Source: Paramacrobiotus metropolitanus (lineage: Eukaryota > Tardigrada > Eutardigrada > Parachela > Macrobiotidae). Taken from it: a stretch of 50,168 nucleotides of DNA. The notes below the pieces were generated by a model. It did not search any database. It was given only the letters and a program-made list of their open reading frames with translations, and was not told where the DNA came from. The stretch spans positions 1 to 50,168 of the forward strand of contig NW_026570545.1 in the NCBI RefSeq assembly GCF_019649055.1, given 5' to 3'. This document shows positions 8,973 to 19,623 of the stretch, piece by piece. Numbering within the stretch: position 1 is the stretch's first letter; each line of letters opens with the position of its first letter. Both the position numbers and the translations under genes were made by a program.

Positions 8973-10295
8973 CTAAACACTTTTATAGGATAAGGTCTGG
9001 GGTTCAATCCCCTGGTAGCTTAACATAAAACAAAAAAATTTCAGTAGCAAGCCACAGCCTGTTCTTTTTTTTTTAACAAAAATACACTGGCAGGATTTTT
9101 TTATGACGGAACGACACATTGGGCAACCATCACAGTCCTTCACACAACAGTTGCAAACAACAAAATGACCACATGGATATAGAATCTGTGTGATCACATT
9201 TGTGTAACAAATCTTACACAGCTTTTCGTCTTTCAGTTCGGTCAGATGATCTGCTGGAGAACGTAGGAAGATTCGTCGCCAGTGCTCTCTTACTGCCCGT
9301 AGATGTTCTTCGCTATTACCCTTCATTCTCGCATTTCTGTTAATATCACAAAACTGATTTACCGTTCAGCAATGCATGGCTACTATTTGAAGACAATAAC
9401 CTTTCACGCCTTTCGCTATCCCGGCAACCCTGTTCAAGCCATGGAACAGACCAGGGAAACCCCAGCTCCGACTGGGCCATGATTCTCGCATTTGGACGCC
9501 GGCGTAAGGCTTCCATCACGTGCTCCCAACTATAGAACTGTAAAGCTTGTAGAACTTTTTCTTCTTCGGCCACATTGTCTGGCCACAACAGAGCGTCTTC
9601 ATCTACAATATCGAAAGCTTAGTTGTAATACGGTATTTATTCTTTTACTGCCAATCTAACCTTCTTTAGATGCATTCCTATATTTGTTCTGTTTCTTTTG
9701 CTGAATCATATTTATAAAACTTTCCCCCTTCTGCTCCACCAAATATGGACACTGCGGTCTTAAGGCAGCATGAATCTCCCAAGGGTCTTCATTTTCTCTC
9801 CAGCAATCTCTTCCCATGCCACAGTAAAAACAGCGTGTCAGTATACAATAGTTTATAAAATAAAAACCCGCTGCAGCCATTTCTTGTGGATGTTGATGTG
9901 GACTGCTTGGCCAACGAGCAAAAGTAGCGAAGCGGCGTTCATAGGATTGCATTTTTGGGCAGTAAACCTTGGTAATGATGTCCTTGCTGTACTCCTCGAA
10001 TCCAGCAAATTCCTCCTCACTAGCCTCTCCATCATAAACGTCTGCGTCCGCTTCGGTGTCGCTACAGCTGGTAACTTCACTTTCTGATCTCGACATTTTA
10101 CAATCCGGAAAATAAATTTTATGTGTTGCAGCCGGTGTACCCTTTATGTTCCGTGCACTAATAGTTCCAAGACAATAACTACACGTAATTAAGTCCTCAT
10201 AACCAGTACATTCAAAGCCAGCCTTAGCCAGTTCCAAAGGGTCCAAGATGAATACCCCATTCAAGGAACGATAATATACGATTGTACAAGTCCAT
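8973..10295 (-). CDS. IAP-like protein: two BIR domains, central helical segment and C-terminal RING; probably disrupted
   Basis: Starting from an ATG at 10295, the minus strand encodes MDLYNRILSFLEW, the usual BIR opening. After a one-base slip it continues with ELAKAGFECTGYEDLITCSY and ends BIR1 with HKIYFPDC. A complete BIR2 follows: RFATFARWPSSP, MAAAGFYFINYCILTRCFYC, EDPWEIHA, CPYL. A 43-nt GT-AG interval (9660-9618) joins, in frame, to a helical stretch (VLQALQFYSWEHVMEALRRR) that may be a degenerate UBA. A further frame change near 9360 leads to a C3HC4 RING: CKICYTNVITQILYPCGHFV and CPMC. IAPs bind caspases through BIR domains and act as ubiquitin ligases through the RING. The TATA-to-ATG layout matches the neighbouring accessory genes, so a captured viral anti-apoptotic gene is likely. 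A host IAP pseudogene is the alternative. Confidence 0.8.
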
Positions 10296-10330
10296 CAGCT
10301 AGTAATTAACTTTCCGTCAGTTCCTATTCT

Positions 10331-10341
10331 GGCTATAAATA
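10331..10341 (-). promoter_or_regulatory. TATA-like element upstream of the IAP-like gene
   Basis: Minus strand TATTTATAGCC, about 38 nt before the ATG at 10295 and similar to the CTATTTATGG core at 6712-6727. Confidence 0.5.
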
Positions 10342-10570
10342 CCACCGTTGCATTCAAGCTTTCATGTTCAAACACGTTTCTCTATTTCACACATATTTAC
10401 CCTATTTTTACGAATTTTTCTAGGTCATTAGGAATTTTTTCAGAATTTTTTAAATTAATTTTGAAAAACGGGACGTCATCCCGGGACGCTCTTATCAGCG
10501 TCCCACATCTAAATGCCGGTCGAGCCTAGTTAATTACTACTTACTCCGAAGGGGTGCGAAGACTGGATAT

Positions 10571-11326
10571 ATGCACTACAGCGACACTTACGACTTCGAA
10601 CCTGATAATGAAGGGATCGAATCGGAAATCCCGATGGAAGTAGCCCGAGTCTCACAGCATGGAGACCGACCATTCAGCTTACCGAGGGCGACACAATATG
10701 ACGCTACTGCGGTACGGACCCAACAGAAGGTTCAGCTACTACCCCGGGCCGTTGTCGAAGTCACTGTTACTCTCGACCTAGAAGTCGACCCCGCTAAGAA
10801 CAAGTAACTAATGTTCCTCGGCTCGGAGGAAGCCTTAGCGGAAGATATCGAGATGAAGGATGGTCCGACCCCACATGACGGGAAGAAGTTCACCATCCTT
10901 GTGGCAAATCACACCACCAAGGATATAACCATCGGGAAAGGAACCCCAATGGGTCGAGTCGAGCCGTACGAACATACGACGGACGGCCGGAAAGCCCGGG
11001 TCAGACTTACCCAAGAAGGTAACGAAGACCCGGCAACCGTTGAAAAACAAAAGAAAGCCATCAACTCCATGAAGCTCGGTGAGAACCTAACCAACGAGCA
11101 GAAACAAGTCCTGCGGGACATCGCCTGGGAGTATCGGCTGGGCTTTCCGACCTCAAAGCGACCTTACGATGACGTCAAGGGAGTCACCCACCTCATCGAC
11201 GTCCAAGGTGCAAAACCCATAAAGATGAACCCAACTAGAACCAGTTGGAAGGGCCGCGAATTCATCTCCAAACATGTCCAAGAGATGCTGGACCAAGGAG
11301 TCATTGAACCCTCCGATGCAGCATGA
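10571..11326 (+). pseudogene. Gypsy pol: protease-RT linker region and RT start, stop-containing
   Basis: Two frames in succession (10571-10807 and 10811-11326, the same frame split by a TAA with one extra base) encode a beta-rich linker: VQLLPRAVVEVTVTLDLEVD, then ILVANHTTKDITIGKGTPMG, the usual 'V-N-T---I-I--GT-(I/M)-' segment before RT. RT fingers begin with THLIDVQGAKPIKMNP and HVQEMLDQGVIEPSDAA. No protease DTG is visible at the left end, so the copy begins inside pol. A TGA at about 11324 ends the frame. Confidence 0.65.
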
Positions 11327-11804
11327 AGCTTCCCCGTGGTCTTGGCAGCCAAGAAAAACCCGGATGTCTCCGTTGAAACCAGGTTTTGCATCAACCACAA
11401 CAGGTTGAACGCGGTAACCAAGAAGAACAACTATCCCCTTCCGAACCCAGACAAGCTACTGGACAAGTGCGCCGGGATGGAATATTACGGCAAGGTTGAC
11501 TGCCAATCCGGTTTTTGGCAAATCCTAATGGATCAAGCCTCGAAGGACATGACCATTTTTGTTACGCCAGAAGGCATGTACAGGTTTAACCGGATGCCGT
11601 TCGGAGTCTGTAACGAATCCGCAACCTTCCAGATGCATGTCGATAAGAAAACCGCAAAATCCCGCAAGAAAGGTTTTTGCGTACATTGATGAAATCATCT
11701 TCTTCGGCCGGACCTTTGAAGAATTCAAGGAAGCCTTCCGAGCCACCCTGGACTGCCTACTAGAGGCCGGGTTTACCATCAAGCCCTCGAAGTGTGAGGT
11801 TTGA
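11234..11804 (+). pseudogene. Gypsy reverse transcriptase, broken; active site reads YIDE
   Basis: RT blocks in order: DQGVIEPSDAA, FCINHNRLNAVTKKNNYPLP, YYGKVDCQSGFWQI (first catalytic D), FNRMPFGVCNESATFQMHV, and AYIDEIIFFGRTFEEF, where the usual YxDD box is Y-I-D-E. The thumb (FTIKPSKCEV) follows. A TGA near 11325, a frame change near 11,640 and a TGA at about 11,802 interrupt it. RT would copy the element's RNA to DNA. The changed active site and the breaks indicate a dead copy. Confidence 0.85.
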
Positions 11805-11879
11805 ACGGCCAAGTTACCGTTCCTTCGACATGTCCATAGCAAAGCCGGAGTCCAGACCGACGACGAAAAGGTAGCGGCT

Positions 11880-12437
11880 ATTGCGCAACACCAACCCCCA
11901 CGAACAGGACGCCAATTACGGTCGTTCCTCGGGTTGGCCAACTACTATCGAAAGTTCATCCGCAACTATGCCCAGAGAACTTCGAAGATGTATGAACTCC
12001 TTCGCAAAACTAACTCTATCCGGACAGATTAGACAAACGACCATACAGCGGAGTTCAACGGCATCAAAGAGGCTTTAACTACAGCCCCGGTACTCGCGAA
12101 GTTCGACCCGACCAAGAAGACGGTAATCGAATGCGATGCCAGTGGAGCCGGACGTGGCGCGGTGTTGTCACAAAAAGGACACCCCGTAGCATTTACCAGC
12201 CGAGTTCTACACGGAGCCAAAAAGAACTACGGAGTCACCGATAGGGAATGTCTAGCCGTAGTTTGGGCCGTCCAGAAGTTTAAACACTTCATCGGCCAAG
12301 GACCCTTCACCGTTAGAACGGATCACCGAGCCTTGCAGAACCTGATGCGCTGTGAGTCCAATGGACCCGGCATCAACTCCCGGCTAACTCGGCTCGGCAA
12401 GGTAAAGACATCACCATCGAGTATAAACCGATGGTGA
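11880..12437 (+). pseudogene. Gypsy RNase H domain, broken
   Basis: After the RT connection (NYYRKFIRNYAQR in one frame), another frame gives VIECDASGAGRGAVLSQKGH, with the first catalytic aspartate, then RECLAVVWAVQKFKHFIG (catalytic E) and FTVRTDHRALQNLM (catalytic D). This is the RNase H fold that removes the RNA template. It ends in frameshifts after 12,400. The next 500 bases hold only low-information frames up to the integrase. Confidence 0.8.
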
Positions 12438-12939
12438 TGTAAAATAAACCAATGCGGATGCTCTGTCTCGGTGGCCCCTTGAAAGACCTGACGATAAGGA
12501 CCCCTATGAAGAATTGGATCAGGTACCCAACTTTGAAGACTTCAAGGATGAGATCAGAATAAGGTCTCTCCGGGTACAACGACATGAAATCAAAGACAAA
12601 AGCCGAAGAAACCCGGACCTCATACTCAAGGCCGGAGGCTGGACGGATGAGTCTAAAGTAAGGTCTCTCCGAGCGGCAGCTGAATGGAGACAGACCACAA
12701 ATATGCGTCGCCCCGTTCCAAAAGCTTCACCAAGTTCACCATAGCCTGGATGCAAGGTTATCTCCGACTGGAACGACCTATCCACCTCAGATGTACGAAT
12801 AGTTAATGTAGTCGTACCGGACAACCCGGCTTCACAAGGCGAGTCGAGGATCGGAACCGCAAAGGTACGTACTACTAACGTTAACGGACCGGAGGCTTCG
12901 GGTTCACAAGGCGAACCCGCGGATGAAGAGGAAAAGCCG

Positions 12940-14275
12940 ATGGAGTACAATAAGGAGCTGCGTAGATTGCAACTCAGGGACCCTCACCTTTGGAAGAAGA
13001 TCGATGAACTTGAAAACCAAGATCAGCTCGACCATAAGTCCACGCTGCTGGAACGTTATCAGATGAGCGGAAATCTACTGTACCGGTTGACCACCCACAA
13101 CACCAAGTTGGAACGACGGTTCGTGGTCCTGCTCTTCATGCGTAAAGGCATCATCCGAGCACTTCACGACGGAAAAACCGGTAACCACTTCGGCCGCGTG
13201 AAGACATTGGAGGCAGCCAAGCTTCGGTACTACTGGGGCAGGATGTTATCCGACATTCACGACTACGTGAATAACTGCCTCCGGTGCACCTTGGTGAACA
13301 AGCCCCGGACTAAACCACCTGGTAAACTCCAGAAGATGGAAATAGGTGAACCTTGGTTCCGAGTCTACGCGGACTTTAAAGGGCCCCTACCTCGGACCGA
13401 ATCGAAAGGATACTAGTACATCGCGGTCATTACTCACCAGTTCACCTAGTTCACCACAGCCCGAGCGACCAAAACTAACTCGGCGAAGGAATTCGAAAAG
13501 TTCTTTGTGGAGGAGTCGTCCTAAAGTACGGCATGCGGACCCACCTTCATACCGACCAAGGATCCCACCTTACGGCTAAGACCTTTGCAAAAGTGGCCAG
13601 GATCTTTGGAATCAAGCATACTTCCGGAACAGCCTACCACCCAGAGGGTCAAGGCCAAGTCGAAGGTTCCATGCAGACGATCTGGGACGGAGTACGGAAG
13701 GCATGTGACGCCAATGATGGTCACCGATGGCACTGGAAACTACAGTACGTAGTGTGCGGAATTAACCGAGCGAAACACGCGACCACCGGGTTCTCACCCT
13801 ACTACATGTTGTATGGACGTGAGATGGCCATACCCCAGGACGTCATCACCGGCACCAACGCAACGGAACACTACACCGATAAGGAACACTACATCAGAAG
13901 GATGAAGGAACGGCTCCAGAGGGATCACGATATCGCAATGGCGAACATTGATGAAGCCTTCGCAGAGGCCGCCGAACTCTTCAACAAGAAGAAATCGGTA
14001 CCGGACTTCCAAAAAAGGGAGTCCTGGTAGTGTATCCCAATAAGGATCCTACCAGGAAGGAACGGTACGATGGAGTATGGACGGTACTCAACTACAAAGT
14101 ACCCAACGACTTGTGGCTCCGCAACGTCGAAACCGGAAAGGAAGACGTCGTCGCCGTGGATAGGTGCAAACATCAACCGAGCAACAAGCGTCGACGGATC
14201 ACCCGATCTTACGGCCAGAAGAAAGCCGAGGGAACCCCGGGTAACAGCCTTGCAACGGCGCCGTACCCCCATTAG
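12940..14275 (+). pseudogene. Gypsy integrase with GPY/F-like C-terminus, broken
   Basis: The HHCC zinc-binding part reads ALHDGKTGNHFGRVKTLEAA and YVNNCLRC. The catalytic core has FRVYADFKGPLP (D), then after a TAG and frame change RTHLHTDQGSHLTAKTF (D) and GTAYHPEGQGQVEGSMQTIW (E). The region ends with MLYGREMAIP. A new frame from about 14,030 gives the GPY/F-like module YDGVWTVLNYKVP and AVDRCK, which binds DNA or chromatin. Stops at about 13,416 and 14,028 break the protein. The catalytic triad itself is still readable. Confidence 0.85.
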
Positions 14276-14378
14276 GGTCAGCCCGCTCGCAATACCCGGG
14301 CCCGAAAGGCAAACTCAGCCGAGGAAAAGCCAAAAAACCGGCAAAAGAGCCTCAGAAACCGGACTTAACGTCGGTTTA

Positions 14379-15965
14379 GGACCCCAATAAGGGTCCATCC
14401 GACAAACTGAATTCCGAGGAACCCCCTAAACCGAAGGAAAACGTGGCCGACCGAGGAAAAAGCCCCCGTCGGACTTTGAGACACCAGCCCTGCAGGAACT
14501 GGAGAAGCAGGCTGTGATAGAGGATGAACCCAAGGCTGTCCCGGGGAAGCCTAAGGACTTAGCCGGATCAACGGTACCTACATCGCGGGAACGGAAATAC
14601 CTCGGATCGAAAGACAGAGTCCAAAGACGTGGACCTGACTGGACTTCACCCCACGAAAGGCTTAACAACTACCTTGTGAACCCAATAGGTTCCGAGGCAA
14701 GTGCCCAGCTAGGCCTGATGAACCTGTGGGCCCTGGCCAGAGCAGGTTTGGCCGACTAGGAACCTGACCGCTCTGGCCAGGACCACCAGAATATGGATCT
14801 CACCCTCCGGAAATGGACGGTCTGAAGTGGAGTCGAATACGGCACATGAACCCTCAATAACTTCCACGCGAACCCAATTGGTTCCAAGGAAGGTACCCAA
14901 CAGGTCGCCAGAAAGCTAGCGGAGCCTGATCCCCCACGGACGACTAAGGCAGAACTTGGACCTCGTCGTCAGTAGAGGATAACCAAACCGGCAACCCTCG
15001 GACTACCGTAGTTCTGGAAGAGAAGCCTCCTAAACCACGCTAGTCCGGACCTTAGTACGAAAGACGGTTTGTCGGCGCAATACAGCACCACCAGCCGTAT
15101 TGCACCGATAATCCACTCCGGCAGAAGGACCCTTGGAGGATGCAAGCCATCGCAGATCGCGTATAACCACGATTTCTACCTCACCCACCGAGGAACGGAC
15201 CAGCATGGATTCCGTCTTTAAAGCTTAGAGTGTCTACCTCGTGGCTTAGACCCAATTAGGTCTTATACAGCCGCAGAGGAGCCTCTTTTTGCATGATTTT
15301 TGCTAGTCACCCGGTGGACATCTCCAGCATCAAGCGGACTTTCACCAGAGCATGTTGGGCCATTCTCGTCACCGAGGCTCGGACCCTGTCCAGAGGCATT
15401 AACTCGCTCCATGTTACCCAATAGGCGACAAGAAATGATGTTAAAAAGGTTTTTTTGCCCGGGCAGAATGCCTTAGGACCAGCCTTACCAGATGCTGACT
15501 ACCTCACCACCGAGACTACCCCGGACACGGAGGCCGCCCGGGGTAGCAAGTTCATCTTATCGGTGAGACCCTCGGTAGAGTTGCCCAATAGGCGACTTAC
15601 ACCGTCAATAAGGGTTTCGCCGGGATGAAGCGACCATCAGACCGTCAACCGCGATCTACTAGCCAACTGAGGCTAGCTTGGATACCGTGGCTACCCACTC
15701 TCGGACTTCAATCTCAAAGTCCGGAACCCACCCTTCAAGTGTTACACAATAGGTAATCAGACAGGGATTTGGGATTTCTGACCGGACAGAACACCCAGCA
15801 CATCGCGTAACCACGATCTGCCAGCACAGCCGAGGGTACATCGGGACTTTAACTCGAGTACCGAGGCTGCCTCGACCCTTCGAACCTCGGCGAATATCCT
15901 CTCCGAGTTACCCAATAGGTGACAGGGGACGAACTTAGGATTTTCAGCCGAGCGGAACATCAGCT
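14379..15965. repeat. 3' non-coding module array (about 165-bp units) with CAATA-loop hairpins
   Basis: Hairpins of the type stem-CAATA-stem occur at 14379-14396, 14678-14692, 14874, 15248-15263, 15413, 15579-15597, 15741 and 15907-15923. The last five are spaced 162-166 bp. Each hairpin of the later series is followed by related sequence (a GGGATTTTTxGCC-like phrase, then a GAACA-like phrase). No gene is visible here. A comparable, shorter series lies at 38,699-39,900 in the second element. Confidence 0.7.
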
Positions 15966-16170
15966 TACTGTTTTTACTAAACGCTTAAACATTTTAGAAG
16001 AAAGCAAATTATTCACGAAGGAATTCAGGTTAAGTAGCGAGAAATCTAGTGCCTTAGTGACGGTTTTTGAATTTCTAAAAGATTAAATGAGCCTTTCAAG
16101 GCACCCGTTTGAGGGCGAAGGTTAAAATTAATATTTTGTTCATGTGGCCTTTTTTCTGTTTGAATAACAA

Positions 16171-16975
16171 ATTGAACAAAAATATGCTTCTCAACTACAC
16201 ACAGCTGCAAAATGGGGGTCATTCTTAATGTTGTCTGTGTATTAACTTCAAAAACGTCTAAAAAGAGAATGCGCTAAGGAAAACGATCGGTTAAAAGTTA
16301 GAGCGATTAAGAAGTTAGTCTGAACCTCGAACTCGTTAGGCAGTTGCCGTTGGCTAGCTGATGCCACTCCTAGAGAATTTCTTGATCACTACCGATTAAG
16401 AGGTTGGCTGCTCAAGAAAGTTTGCGAAGTTTCTTTGATCACTCCGTTAGCAGAGCGATTAAAAAGACGAGCGATCAAGAACTTTCCTGGCTCAATTTTC
16501 GCATTCCTCTGTAAATGTCGCTCGCTTGTGTAGCAGATACAGCGTACGCTGTATCTACACACAATGTGGTTATTTAAAACCGTGTGTGGTCATGCTTATG
16601 TAAGACCGTGCATGGTCATGCTTTGTCAGCAAGTAGTGAAGTAGCCGCCGGCATCGTGTAGAGTCTTCTAGATTGTTCTAGATGCTGTGTTGTCATCCTG
16701 TTGTCTGTGAAGTATAAGATGCGCGGTAGGCGCCATGTGTAAAGGGACAGATCTGGCATAAAGGTTTAGAGCGCAGTTCGGTCGACATGTAAGTATATTT
16801 GTATAGCGTATATCACGAGGCAGGTCGCCTACACTTGCTTGCCATTAGGCCTGCTAAGACCCTATCCTGGTAACTAGTACACGTCTCAGCAGCCCTAAAA
16901 GCAAGCAAGCGAGCGAGATTTAAGCGACCCCCATTTTGCAGCTGTGTGTAGTTGAAAAGAATATTTTTGTTCAAT
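16171..16975. mobile_element. 805-bp element with 50-bp terminal inverted repeats
   Basis: The first 50 bases (ATTGAACAAAAATATGC and so on, ending AAAATGGGGGTC at 16220) reappear inverted at 16926-16975 with only a few mismatches. The interior has no ORF and contains a small palindrome around 16,525-16,560 (GATACAGCGTACGCTGTATC). This looks like a non-autonomous DNA transposon or foldback element. I found no clear target duplication. Confidence 0.75.
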
Positions 16976-17439
16976 ATGCCAACCCAGCACTGGATACAGG
17001 GAGCGATGCTTGATCCCAGATGACACCGTCAATCTTAACATTCGTTACCGCTTGTATTGCCGATTCGGTAACGTTATAAAGTTTATCAAGTTCGTCTCCG
17101 CACAACCAAGTTTGACTCGTTCGTGATTGATAGTTCATTTTAAGGACGCCAATACAAGTGCGCAGCAGAAAATAAGCCTGATGAGCAGGCAGTATACTTA
17201 GCTTGGATGCTTAGTCTTCGCAGATCCAGGGACTTCTGAAGAATGGCTTCAGGAATGGCATAATGCAAAAGAGGAGCACCAAGCAGCCAGTGTACGGTTA
17301 TTCACACGATGTTACTCATGTTGCACACCCATCCCTCTGTTTTACACCAACCTTGAAGGAGAAGTATTTATTCAGAAGTTTAGTCAGTCTGGCTGTTTTT
17401 CTTTTACTGTTTTACCGTTTTGTGATTACATAATGAAAT

Positions 17440-17630
17440 CTTTTGGCTATGGCTATTTTGCCGCAGTATAACAATAGGGTTCTGAACAGCCCTCAGGCTA
17501 TTTTGCCGCACATTGCGCCGGAATAGCCATTTTGCCGCTATATGGTGGGAGAAATAGCCTGTTGGCTATTTTACCGCACACTGCGTTGAAACAGCTCGTT
17601 AGCTATTTTGCCCCACTATGGACGGGAACA
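17440..17630 (+). repeat. Cluster of GGCTATTTTGCCGCA words
   Basis: Five to six copies of (A/G)GCTATTTTGCCGCA or close variants in direct and one inverted orientation at 30-50 bp spacing. No ORF. Function unknown. Confidence 0.6.
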
Positions 17631-17867
17631 GGATAATGAACGATTTGTTTCTCAATATGTATAAGGCGAGCTTCGCTCAACTAATATGATCAAATGAAGA
17701 ATTTGTCCCAATAAACATAGGAAGGGACTGTGCACGGTTGGGTATGAGTAGCCTTCGCCTTCGCCTTCTGCCTTCTCCTCCGCCTTCGCCTTTTGAGCGG
17801 TACGCATTCGCCTTCGCCTTCCAAAACATGCGCGTTCTAATTGACTTTTTATGTTATTCTGAGGTTT

Positions 17868-19140
17868 ATAAGATTCTTAGGTTTCTTAAGTTTCTCAAGT
17901 TTCTTAGATTTCTCAAGTTTCTCAGGTTTCTCAGGTTTCTCAGGTTTCTTAGATTTCTTAGATTCTTAGGTTTCTCAGGTTTCTTAGGTTTTTCAGGTTC
18001 TGTGGTTTCTCAGGTTTCTTATGTTTCAAAAGTTTTCTTTGAATGACTTTGTCTTAGGTTTCGTAGGTTTCTCAGGTTTCTTAGGTTTCTTAGGTTTTTC
18101 AGGTTTCTCTGGTTTTTTTGGTTATTCTTAGGTTTCTTAGGTTATTCTTGGGTATTCCTTAGGTTTTTAGGTTTCTCATGTTTCTTATGTTTCTTAGGTT
18201 TCCTATGATTTCTTAGGTTTCTTATGTTTCTTAGGTTTCCAAAGTTTTCTTCGAATGATTTCGCCTTAGGTTTCTTCATTTCTTAGGTTTCTTAGGTTTC
18301 TTAGGTTTCTTAGGTTTCTTAAGTTTTTTAGGGATTTCAGATTTTTCAGGTTTCTCAGATTTCTTAATTTTCTAAGGTTTCTTAGGTTTCTCGGTTGTCT
18401 TAAGGTTTCTTAAGTTTCTCAGGTTTCTCTGGTTTCTCAGGTTATTCGTAGGTTATTGTTAGGTTATTATTATGTTTCTTAGGTTTCTTAGGTTTCTCAA
18501 GTTTTCCAGGTTTTCAGGTATTTCAGGTTTCTCAGGTTTCTTATGTTTATTAGGTTTCTTAGGTTTCCTATGATTTCTTAGGTTTCTTATGCTTCTTAGG
18601 TTTCCAAAGTTTTCTTCGAATGATTTCGCCTTAGGTTTCTTCATTTCTTAGGTTTCTTAGGTTTCTTAGGTTTCTTAAGTTTTTTAGGGATTTCAGATTT
18701 TTCAGGTTTCTCAGATTTCTTAATTTTCTAAGGTTTCTTAGGTTTCTCGGTTGTCTTAAGGTTTCTTAGGTTTCTTAAGTTTCTCAAGTTTTTCAGGTTT
18801 TCAGGTATTTCAGGTTTCTCAGGTTTCTTATGTTTATTAGGTTTCTTAGGTTTCTCAGGTTTTTCAGGTTTCTTAGGGTTCTGAGGTTCTTAGGTTCTTA
18901 TTTTTCTTAGATTTGTTAGGTCTTTCAGGTTTCTTTGGGTTCTCAGGTTCTTAGGTTCTTTTATTGATATTGATTTTATCATTCATAGAATGTTCATAGC
19001 TTTTTTAGGTTTCTGGGTTTCTTATGTTTCTTTTGTTTTTTAGGTTTCTCAGGTTTCTTAGATTTTTTAGGTTATTCTTAGGTTTCTCTTAGGTTTCTTA
19101 CGTTTCCAAAGTTTTCTTTGAATGATTTTTCTTAGGTTTT
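17868..19140 (+). repeat. Long degenerate minisatellite, 9-bp TTAGGTTTC / TCAGGTTTC units
   Basis: About 1.3 kb of 9-11-bp units, mostly TTAGGTTTC, TCAGGTTTC or TTATGTTTC. Superimposed is a longer duplication: a segment with CCAAAGTTTTCTTCGAATG, TTCGCCTTAGG and TTCTAAGGTTTCTTAGG occurs at about 18,210-18,400 and again at 18,565-18,760, with partial copies near 18,020 and 19,100. Open frames across it encode only RFLRFLRFL-type or RNLRNLRN-type repeats and are not genes. Confidence 0.9.
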
Positions 19141-19623
19141 TTCACGCCTAACGTAAGATATCAAAGATAACGGACTTTGTGAGTTATGCAATTGCGAACA
19201 TGTTAACCGATCCCGGCGCGATTGTCAAAGTGCACAAATATTTTTAATCAGCTGAAAAGGCATTGGGGAAGAGCAAGGGCAAGGGGAAGAATGATTTCAG
19301 AGCATTTAGACAAATCTCAGAAGTCTAGAAAATCCACGTTAGAACTGGATAAACTGGTCGTCTCGTACAAGTACTTAAACATTCAGATGTTCCCCGTTGA
19401 ACTAGCACCAATGAGATGTACGTCTTCGCTACAGACCTCATTTGTACGGCTACAGTATGATAGGCGAACATCCTGGCAGGTTATCGCGCTCCGACAATGC
19501 ACGACATACAGAATATGACATCATTATGTACATACAGTACTTACGACTGTGCTGAAGAAGGTACTTGTGTAGTAAAACAGATAGTATAAGATCTCTTGTG
19601 TAGCATTTCGTACCGAACGCTAG
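19141..19623. other. Gap between minisatellite and fucosyltransferase gene
   Basis: No recognisable gene or repeat. It presumably contains the promoter and 5' UTR of the downstream gene; I see no clear TATA box. Confidence 0.4.

Larger units (their letters stand above)
10481..15965 (+). mobile_element. Decayed Ty3/gypsy retrotransposon fragment (pol plus 3' module array, no LTRs)
   Basis: Plus-strand pol domains occur in the gypsy order: protease-RT linker, RT, RNase H, integrase. A non-coding tail of repeated modules with CAATA-loop hairpins follows. Near the left limit is a hairpin with stem GGGACGCT (10481-10503). At the right limit the module ends 'GAACATCA', like the module end at about 38,752 in the element at 31,426-40,383. 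No flanking LTR pair or gag is present, so this is an internal fragment. It is probably an old pol-bearing relative of the non-autonomous element downstream. Confidence 0.8.

Noticed and set aside
8946-9022. tRNA-Lys-like text: T-arm GGGGTTCAATCCCC with TGGTAGC after it and CTTTTAT as a possible anticodon loop
   Set aside because: No 5' strand pairs with the TGGTAGC acceptor end, and the anticodon stem does not pair. At most a decayed tRNA or SINE relic; part of the text resembles 15,339-15,370.
9340-9365. A 26-nt GT...AG interval between the helical segment and RING of the IAP-like gene
   Set aside because: Removing it does not restore the RING frame, and 26 nt is far shorter than other introns here. 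A simple frame change explains the data better.
12500-12950. 143-codon minus-strand frame within the gypsy fragment
   Set aside because: No motif, and it lies between RNase H and integrase of a plus-strand pol gene.
17738-18046. 102-residue open frame and the matching minus-strand frame at 18,459-18,644 (RFLRFL, RNLRNL proteins)
   Set aside because: Pure translation of a 9-bp minisatellite with no start context or homologue.
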